DNA of 64,000 nt, from positions 1-64,000 of the forward strand of contig NZ_JWLW01000017.1 in the NCBI RefSeq assembly GCF_000808575.1. The letters run 5' to 3'. Made by a program: the position numbers and the translations under genes. Positions 57,148 through 64,000 of this stretch are shown in pieces. The notes beneath the pieces were generated by a model that saw only the letters and a list, made by a program, of their open reading frames with translations, did not search any database and was not told where the DNA came from. This DNA is from Alteromonas marina. GTDB taxonomy: Bacteria > Pseudomonadota > Gammaproteobacteria > Enterobacterales > Alteromonadaceae. Position 1 is the first letter of the stretch, and each line of letters starts with the position of its first letter.

Positions 57148-58587
57148 ATGTCACACGCAGATACTATTCACGTTCATGTTTCCCGTTTCACTGCAGAGGA
57201 ATTAGCCGACAAATTAGCGCTAAATTGTGACGAGAACGCAGCCGTTTTCAATGCACTTTTTAAGCGAGTATCTACACACCCATACTCCCTTTTACTAGAT
57301 ACTTCCGGTTCGTCGAAAAGTGAAGGTCGCTTCAATATCATGGCATTTTCGCCTTGTGCAGCTATCGAAGCAAAAGGTGATAAGGTTCAACTCATCGAAC
57401 TAAACACTTCAAAGCGCCAGGAATTGACACTGCCCCCCTTTGAAGCGGTGCAAGCACACTTACATGCGCGCGTTTCAAATGTACAGATACATGCCAGTGT
57501 AAATACATCGCACCTCCCTTTCATTATCGGTGTGGCTGGTATGGCAGGCTATGACACTGGGCGCTTTTATGAAACGATGCCAAGCATCGCCAAAGATGAC
57601 TACGAAACCCCTGATTTCGCAGTAGGCCTTTATCTTCGTTCACTTATTGAAGATACAAAAACAGGCTACATCTATTATTGCTCGGTTGATAGTCAACCGC
57701 TGACTCAGGTTTTTTCTTCGTTCAGCGACAAAACATCTGAGCCAAATTTCAAGTTAACGTCGCGGTTCGAATCAAATTTGTCTAAAACGGAATATGAAGC
57801 TTGTTTGGATAAAATACACGCCTATTTGCGTGCCGGTGACTGCTACCAGGTAAATATGGCGCAACGTTTTAGTGCAGCGTTTGAAGGGGATATGTGGCAA
57901 GCATATTGTGAGCTACGCAATCAAAATCAAGCGCCATTTTCAGCCTTTTATAACCTTCCCCAAGGTTGTATTGCTTCCATTTCACCAGAACGCTTTTTAC
58001 GCGTTAAAGATGGGGTTGTAGAAACAAAACCGATAAAGGGTACACGCCCGCGATTTGAAGACAAACAACAAGATGCAGCCAGTGCACAGAGCTTGCTCTC
58101 AGCAGAAAAAGACCGTGCAGAAAATCTTATGATTGTAGATCTGCTGCGCAACGATATTTCAAAGCACTGCAAACCTCACTCGGTAAACGTACCTGCACTC
58201 TTTGCTCTTGAAAGTTATCAGGCTGTGCACCATTTAGTAAGTACGGTAACCGGTGAATTAAATGAGTCTTCTTCGCCTTTATCCCTTCTGGCGTCGGCAT
58301 TTCCTGGAGGGTCAATAACTGGAGCGCCGAAAATCCGCGCGATGGAAGTTATCGATGAGCTTGAGCCACACCGCCGGAATATCTACTGTGGCAGCGTGTT
58401 CTATATGGGTTTTCGTGAAGACATGGATTCAAGTATTTGTATTAGAACCGTACTGGCAGAGAACCGTCGATTACATTGCTGGGCCGGTGGTGGTATTGTG
58501 CTAGATTCTGTTTCTAGCGAAGAATATCAAGAAACTCTTGATAAAGTGTCTAGAATACTGCCAGTACTTGAATCAATTAACCAATAG
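57148..58587 (+). CDS. pabB: Aminodeoxychorismate synthase component I
   Basis: 479 residues that convert chorismate and ammonia (from PabA) to 4-amino-4-deoxychorismate for folate. PIKGTRPR with Lys297 at 295-302 is the PabB signature (TrpE has Ala at that place). GDCYQVNMAQRF, ISPERFLRV and FPGGSITGAPKIRAMEVIDELEP are conserved chorismate-enzyme motifs. It is followed by a Nudix gene 63 bases later. AAGAAG precedes the ATG. Confidence 0.94.
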   Translation: MSHADTIHVHVSRFTAEELADKLALNCDENAAVFNALFKRVSTHPYSLLLDTSGSSKSEGRFNIMAFSPCAAIEAKGDKVQLIELNTSKRQELTLPPFEAVQAHLHARVSNVQIHASVNTSHLPFIIGVAGMAGYDTGRFYETMPSIAKDDYETPDFAVGLYLRSLIEDTKTGYIYYCSVDSQPLTQVFSSFSDKTSEPNFKLTSRFESNLSKTEYEACLDKIHAYLRAGDCYQVNMAQRFSAAFEGDMWQAYCELRNQNQAPFSAFYNLPQGCIASISPERFLRVKDGVVETKPIKGTRPRFEDKQQDAASAQSLLSAEKDRAENLMIVDLLRNDISKHCKPHSVNVPALFALESYQAVHHLVSTVTGELNESSSPLSLLASAFPGGSITGAPKIRAMEVIDELEPHRRNIYCGSVFYMGFREDMDSSICIRTVLAENRRLHCWAGGGIVLDSVSSEEYQETLDKVSRILPVLESINQ

Positions 58588-58650
58588 CATAGTATGCTGT
58601 ATGTAATGTTTTAGCAGAAAGGTAAGCATGTAGGTTGTAAGCAAATATCT

Positions 58651-59223
58651 ATGACAAAGAACGAGTTCCTATCACAGTTTCACCACTTAAGGCAGCCCCA
58701 CACCGAGCCAGATTTTCCGTTGCGAAAAACAGGACGCCCTGCGGCTGTACTTATCCCCCTGATAGATTACGGGAATTCGCTTCAATTACTGCTTACCGAA
58801 CGCGCTCACCACCTCAAGCATCACCCAGGTCAAATCAGTTTTCCAGGCGGAGCGGTCGACGAAGCTGACAACTCTTTTTTTGACGCAGCACTTAGAGAAG
58901 CTGAAGAAGAAGTTGGTTTACCCGCTACCCACGTTGACGTAGTAGGAATGTTGCCTAGATACCGAACCATCAGTGGATATGAAATCGCGCCAGTGGTTGG
59001 CTTTGTAAAGCCTGACTTTACACCGATTATTGACAAAAATGAGGTAGAAAGCGCTTTTGAGGTGCCTCTGGCACATGTGTTAGACAGAAAAAATCATTTA
59101 GTTCACACGACGCATCGCGATAAAAAGGCATTTCCAATTTACTTTATCCCATGGAAAAACCGTATGATATGGGGCGCAACGGCGGCAATGTTACGCAATC
59201 TATCTCATCATATTCACCCATAG
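58651..59223 (+). CDS. nudL: CoA pyrophosphatase-type Nudix hydrolase
   Basis: 190 residues with LLLTERAHHLKHHPGQISFPGGAVDEADNSF and the Nudix box ALREAEEEVGL (GX5EX7REUXEEXGU) near 75-98. The PGQISFPGG block is typical of the CoA pyrophosphatase subgroup (YeaB/NudL), which cleaves CoA and its derivatives to 4'-phosphopantetheine and 3',5'-ADP. It lies between pabB and sdaA on the same strand; an operon with pabB is likely. Confidence 0.9.
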   Translation: MTKNEFLSQFHHLRQPHTEPDFPLRKTGRPAAVLIPLIDYGNSLQLLLTERAHHLKHHPGQISFPGGAVDEADNSFFDAALREAEEEVGLPATHVDVVGMLPRYRTISGYEIAPVVGFVKPDFTPIIDKNEVESAFEVPLAHVLDRKNHLVHTTHRDKKAFPIYFIPWKNRMIWGATAAMLRNLSHHIHP

Positions 59224-59376
59224 CCTTTGTATTTGCTTATCCGCTCTTGTGTGTACTATAAATTAAACTTTACAGCGTATTAGCAAAACTAATCCCTTTA
59301 TTAGCTTTTCTGTATTGTGGTTTTTACGCGGTGGATGCATGATCTTACTATTACTTTGTTTTAATTTTTAAAGTTT

Positions 59377-60750
59377 ATGATCAGTGTATTTGATATGTTC
59401 AGCGTGGGCATTGGCCCATCGAGTTCGCACACCGTAGGACCAATGAAAGCAGGCGCCGAGTTTGTCACTGAACTCGCTCAGGAAGCTGCGCTTTTTGATT
59501 CAGTGGATAGCGTGAAAGTTGAACTGTTTGGCTCTCTTGGTCAAACTGGTATCGGCCATGGTACTGGCAAAGCCGTTATCTTGGGCCTTTTGGGGGAGTT
59601 ACCCGACGTTGTCGACGTAGACAGTATAGAAACTAAACTTGAAGAAATTCGCAACAGCGAAAAACTCTGTCTTAACGGCCTAAAGTCAGTGCGCTTTCCT
59701 AATAAAAACGCTATTGTCTTCCATCGTCGAAAAACACTACCAAAGCACGCGAACGCATTAACTTTTTATGCGTATTCAAAAGACGAGTTGGTCAAAGAGC
59801 AAACTTACTACAGTATTGGTGGTGGCTTTATCATAAAAGATGAGGACTTTGACGCCACTAAAGCTCACGCAGCCAGTCTGCAGGAATCTGTTCCCTTTCC
59901 TTTCAAAACCGCTGGCGACCTTCTAGCGTTGTGCAAGAATAATGGTTTGAGTATTAGCTCATTAATGCTGCGAAACGAAGCGACTTTTAGGCCTAAGCAC
60001 GAAGTTAAACAACAACTTCATAATATCTGGTTAGTAATGAAAGCCTGCATACAACGCGGTATTGAAAGCGAAGGGATTTTGCCTGGCGGTTTGAAAGTAG
60101 TACGTCGTGCTCCTGGCTTGTATCGTCGTCTTCAAACTGAACATACCAACGATCCCATGCAGACCATGGACTGGGTAAACTTGTTCGCTTTAGCAGTAAA
60201 TGAAGAAAACGCAGCTGGAGGTCGAGTTGTCACCGCACCAACTAATGGTGCAGCGGGTGTTATTCCAGCGGTGCTACAGTACGTTGATAAATTTATCAGA
60301 CCAGTGGATGAAGAAGTAGCAAGCCGCTTCCTGCTTACTGCAGGCGCTATTGGTATTCTCTATAAAGAGAATGCGTCGATTTCTGGTGCTGAAGTAGGCT
60401 GCCAAGGTGAAGTGGGTGTTGCGTGTTCAATGGCTGCAGGAGCCTTAGCGGAAATTATGGGTGGCACAGCCGCTTCGGTTGAAAATGCTGCTGAAATAGG
60501 AATGGAGCATAATCTAGGTCTAACCTGTGATCCTGTTGGTGGCCTTGTTCAGGTGCCATGCATTGAGCGAAATGCCATGGGCGCGATAAAAGCCATCAAC
60601 GCATCTCGCCTTGCATTGCGAGGAACCGGAGAGCAGAAGGTATCATTAGATAAGGTTATTAAAACGATGCGCGATACAGGTAACGATATGAAGACTAAGT
60701 ATAAAGAAACGGCGCGAGGTGGACTCGCGGTAAATATTATCGAATGTTAG
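59377..60750 (+). CDS. sdaA: L-serine ammonia-lyase (iron-sulfur)
   Basis: 457-residue single-chain [4Fe-4S] serine dehydratase, deaminating L-serine to pyruvate and ammonia. It begins [26 protein letters not shown] and contains [39 protein letters not shown] and [17 protein letters not shown], where the cluster cysteines are. Length matches E. coli SdaA (454). It follows a 153-base gap with a weak ribosome site and is ended by a strong terminator. Confidence 0.96.
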   Translation: MISVFDMFSVGIGPSSSHTVGPMKAGAEFVTELAQEAALFDSVDSVKVELFGSLGQTGIGHGTGKAVILGLLGELPDVVDVDSIETKLEEIRNSEKLCLNGLKSVRFPNKNAIVFHRRKTLPKHANALTFYAYSKDELVKEQTYYSIGGGFIIKDEDFDATKAHAASLQESVPFPFKTAGDLLALCKNNGLSISSLMLRNEATFRPKHEVKQQLHNIWLVMKACIQRGIESEGILPGGLKVVRRAPGLYRRLQTEHTNDPMQTMDWVNLFALAVNEENAAGGRVVTAPTNGAAGVIPAVLQYVDKFIRPVDEEVASRFLLTAGAIGILYKENASISGAEVGCQGEVGVACSMAAGALAEIMGGTAASVENAAEIGMEHNLGLTCDPVGGLVQVPCIERNAMGAIKAINASRLALRGTGEQKVSLDKVIKTMRDTGNDMKTKYKETARGGLAVNIIEC

Positions 60751-60783
60751 CGTCTCGTTCGAACTAGATAGTGTGTGAATTGC

Positions 60784-60809
60784 AAAAAAGGGGCAGATAG
60801 CCCCTTTTT
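60784..60809. terminator. Bidirectional terminator between sdaA and cysB
   Basis: AAAAAAGGGGC - AGATA - GCCCCTTTTT: strong stem with T runs on both strands between the two convergent genes. Confidence 0.9.
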
Positions 60810-60837
60810 ACATGAACGTTTTTAACAAGCGCTACGT

Positions 60838-62020
<1,183 letters not shown>

Positions 62021-62725
62021 ATGAGTAGCAGTAAACAGGTTACATCCACAATTGATTTTTCATCGGTACTAGCTGCAGCTGTACACGATATGAAAAACTC
62101 ACTTTTTCTTTTGATTCAGTCTATTGAAACGCTAAGCGATACCCTCTCTCCGCGGGACACAAAAGCAAGAGAACAAGTTGCCAGTGTTCATTATGAAGCG
62201 TCTAGGCTTAACACTAACCTTGTTCAGATCCTCTCTTTATACAGAGCAGAGCTAGAAAGCCTTCCCATAACGGTTGACGAAAGTTTTCTAAAAGATCTTG
62301 TAGAAGACGTTATCGGCTCAAATGCGCTGTACGTAGCTCAAAAAAATATTGATATAGTCATTGATATTGAAGAAGACTTGAGCTGGTATTTGGACAGTGA
62401 GTTAATTTATTTGCTTTTGAACGACGTCATTATAAACGCTATGCGCTATGGGACATCAAAAATACTTGTTTCAGCGCATGTCGACGATAATGATTTTATG
62501 ACATTAAAAATTGAAGATGATGGTAGTGGTTACCCAGACGAAATGTTATCCAAAAGCCACGAAGATTTGTGTGACTTTGAATTAAGCCAAGGCCGGACAG
62601 GTTTGGGGCTATTCTTTGCCAAACTTATTGCAAGTGCGCATTCGCAAGGCGATAGATATGGCACTATTGCCCTATCAAATGGTGGATGTTTCGGCGGAAG
62701 TGTATTTGAAGTAAAAATACCGTAG
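62021..62725 (+). CDS. Soluble sensor histidine kinase, no sensor domain
   Basis: 234 residues. A dimerisation and phosphoacceptor helix with His22 in VHDMKNSL, then the ATPase domain with the N box NDVIINAMRYG, G1 box DDGSGYP and G2 box GRTGLGLFFAK. There is no membrane segment and no recognisable sensor domain, and no response regulator in this window. It precedes the membrane-anchored protein below by about 95 bases on the same strand, and may be activated by a partner protein. The regulator it phosphorylates cannot be named. Confidence 0.85.
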   Translation: MSSSKQVTSTIDFSSVLAAAVHDMKNSLFLLIQSIETLSDTLSPRDTKAREQVASVHYEASRLNTNLVQILSLYRAELESLPITVDESFLKDLVEDVIGSNALYVAQKNIDIVIDIEEDLSWYLDSELIYLLLNDVIINAMRYGTSKILVSAHVDDNDFMTLKIEDDGSGYPDEMLSKSHEDLCDFELSQGRTGLGLFFAKLIASAHSQGDRYGTIALSNGGCFGGSVFEVKIP

Positions 62726-62819
62726 TATTGTCCGATAACAATAGATAATTCAGAAAGTAACGCTCGCGTTTAAGAAAAAACTGACGTTATAAGAAATAAA
62801 AACAGACGGAAACACACGC

Positions 62820-63578
62820 ATGTACGTGATTATTATTATTTTAATTGTTGTCTTGCTTATTGCAGCTATTTTCATAAATGCAATACAACAACATCGACAA
62901 AAGCAAGAGGCGGAGCGACGTACTGAACTTGCTAAGCAACGTACCCTTGTCGATGAAACGGAAAACGTTATCGCTGCAAGTGTAAATATGCCGGTATCTT
63001 CACGTATTATGGGCATTCTTCATAATCGTATTCTTAATGCACTTAAAGCGATGAACGAGTTATCAAGCACCGCTGAGTTAAAGCAAAGAATTTCTAGTAG
63101 TGAGCAAGCGACGGCTGCGGCACTCTCTGACAACTCTGGCGCTACGACGGAGTTCTCGTTACCCGACAACGACAAAATGATTATTCAGTATATTCAAGCG
63201 GTTAAAAAACTTCGTATTATCCTTCGCTCTGAGCACAGCAAAGGTCAAATTGATTCTAAAGTATTCATGGATGAAGATAAGCAGCTTGAACGCTTGCAGG
63301 TAAAAGTAAATGTAGAAACATTGATTAAGCGCGGCCGCGCTGCGCTTCAAACCAATATGCTTGGGTCTGCCAGACAGTATTTTGAAAAGGCGAAAAACGC
63401 ACTAGAAAATCAAAACCCTCAAGATGAATACTCAATGTCTAAACTTTCTACACTTAACGAGTGGTTACACGACATACAAAGCAACCTTAAGAGCGTGAAC
63501 GAAAAAGATCGCGCCAAGAAGCAAGAAGAAGAAAGAGACGAATTAGACGAGTTGTTCGCACCTAAAAAGAAGTGGTAG
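62820..63578 (+). CDS. Membrane-anchored protein of unknown function with TPR-like C-terminus
   Basis: 252 residues. One N-terminal membrane helix (YVIIIILIVVLLIAAIFINAI, 2-22) is followed by a charged coiled-coil-like part with KQEAERRTELAKQRT, and a C-terminal helical part (about 165-200) with RGRAALQTNMLGSARQYFEKAKNALENQNPQ, similar to a TPR pair. It ends in acidic/lysine-rich residues (DELDELFAPKKKW). I do not recognise a family. Position directly after the orphan kinase suggests a functional link, perhaps as scaffold, but that is inference. Confidence 0.8.
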   Translation: MYVIIIILIVVLLIAAIFINAIQQHRQKQEAERRTELAKQRTLVDETENVIAASVNMPVSSRIMGILHNRILNALKAMNELSSTAELKQRISSSEQATAAALSDNSGATTEFSLPDNDKMIIQYIQAVKKLRIILRSEHSKGQIDSKVFMDEDKQLERLQVKVNVETLIKRGRAALQTNMLGSARQYFEKAKNALENQNPQDEYSMSKLSTLNEWLHDIQSNLKSVNEKDRAKKQEEERDELDELFAPKKKW

Positions 63579-63601
63579 GTCGAACCTTTTCTTAAGAATA
63601 A

Positions 63602-63628
63602 AGCGCATTATTTCACTCATAATGCGCT
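63602..63628. terminator. Stem-loop between convergent genes
   Basis: AGCGCATTAT - 7 bases - ATAATGCGCT: a 10-base perfect stem spanning the stop of the LysR gene on the minus strand, with a short T run on that strand. It is a weak terminator or transcript 3' end for both convergent genes. Confidence 0.55.
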
Positions 63629-64000
63629 ACGGCCATGTCCCACATAGATTGAGCCGGCAGAGATAACCCTTTTCGCGCGTTTCGAATTATTCCAATATTT
63701 TTCACCAGAGGCATGTCACTAATTTCTTTTGTTACTAGCCCCAATCCCTCCATTTGCGCTTTACAAATCGCTGGCATAATGGATATACCTAATCCATTTA
63801 GAATAAGCTTTCCGAGGGTAGATAGCTGCCCGGTTTCCGCGATTATATTTAACTCACCATATTGTGCTAGCTTAGATTGAGTCCAGTGGCGTACCGCAGA
63901 TCCCCTATTCATCATTACTAATGGCAGTTTAAGACAATCCTGCCAATGCAACTTGTCCCCTAAATGGGCTGATTGTGCTTTGTTGGTCACAACAACAAAC
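63613..64000 (-). CDS. LysR-type transcription regulator, 3' part only (partial)
   Basis: The reading frame runs off the right edge of the window; the visible part encodes 129 residues, the C-terminal effector-binding half of a LysR regulator: FVVVTNKAQS, LVMMNRGSAVRHWTQ, GQLSTLGKLILNGLGISIMPAICK and a short tail. A GTG at 63988-63990 is inside the domain and is not the start. The N-terminal winged helix is missing because it lies beyond the window. Its target genes cannot be seen. Confidence 0.8.
   Translation of the reverse strand, partial: FVVVTNKAQSAHLGDKLHWQDCLKLPLVMMNRGSAVRHWTQSKLAQYGELNIIAETGQLSTLGKLILNGLGISIMPAICKAQMEGLGLVTKEISDMPLVKNIGIIRNARKGLSLPAQSMWDMAVAHYE

Overview
The window reads as chromosomal DNA of a marine gammaproteobacterium of the Alteromonadales, most likely Alteromonas or a close relative. 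This is inferred from the gene complement: a marine-type set of photolyases, a 1612-residue NAD-glutamate dehydrogenase, a DUF1302/DUF1329/BNR/RND block, msrC-proQ-prc, bkd genes with a two-lipoyl E2, and secreted proteins with GlyGly-CTERM-like tails. I saw no rRNA, tRNA, insertion sequence, prophage, integrase or CRISPR array. Genes are dense, with long same-strand runs separated by clear intrinsic terminators.

Layout. 1-8.05 kb: a light-response and DNA-repair island with a DUF2254 membrane protein, a 48-residue DUF2256 protein overlapping an FeS-type photolyase/cryptochrome, a class I CPD photolyase, then divergently a CRY-DASH and a fourth, divergent photolyase-like protein. 8.2-9.05 kb: fabA behind a FabR-like operator, and rmf (58 residues) on the opposite strand. 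9.3-16.5 kb (minus): DUF3466 protein, uup, a glutaredoxin-like protein, rlmKL and pyrD, several joined by 4-base start/stop overlaps. 16.6-21.5 kb: the NAD-glutamate dehydrogenase. 21.7-28.6 kb (minus): DUF1302, DUF1329, a BNR-repeat protein and an RND/MMPL permease, a probable envelope transport system split by a strong hairpin. 28.9-34.7 kb: DUF2835, pepN, nhaC-type antiporter and an NSS sodium symporter. 34.8-39 kb: SIMPL protein, msrC, a small acidic protein, proQ and prc. 39.4-45.3 kb: an alanine-glyoxylate-type aminotransferase, an intergenic region with a probable small RNA on the plus strand, gamma-carbonic anhydrase-like protein, tesB overlapping an unusual kinase-like gene, and rlmJ. 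45.4-49.3 kb: bkdA1-bkdA2-bkdB. 49.8-53.8 kb (plus): a 1322-residue secreted subtilase. 53.8-56.9 kb: rmuC and class I fumarase. 57.1-60.8 kb (plus): pabB, a CoA-pyrophosphatase-type Nudix protein and sdaA. 60.8-64 kb: cysB, an orphan soluble histidine kinase, a membrane-anchored protein of unknown function, and the C-terminal part of a LysR regulator cut by the window edge.

How the genes work together. Most of the window is conserved housekeeping. The parts most worth attention are the four-member photolyase/cryptochrome island with its DUF2256 partner, the predicted RNA at about 40876-40978 that ends in a terminator with no plus-strand gene in front of it, the DUF1302/DUF1329/BNR/RND block, and the kinase-like protein with an unrecognised C-terminal half fused by gene overlap to tesB. 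Several perfect palindromes next to starts (upstream of fabA, the subtilase and pabB) look like regulatory sites.

All family calls are from reading the protein sequences by eye; no database search was run.
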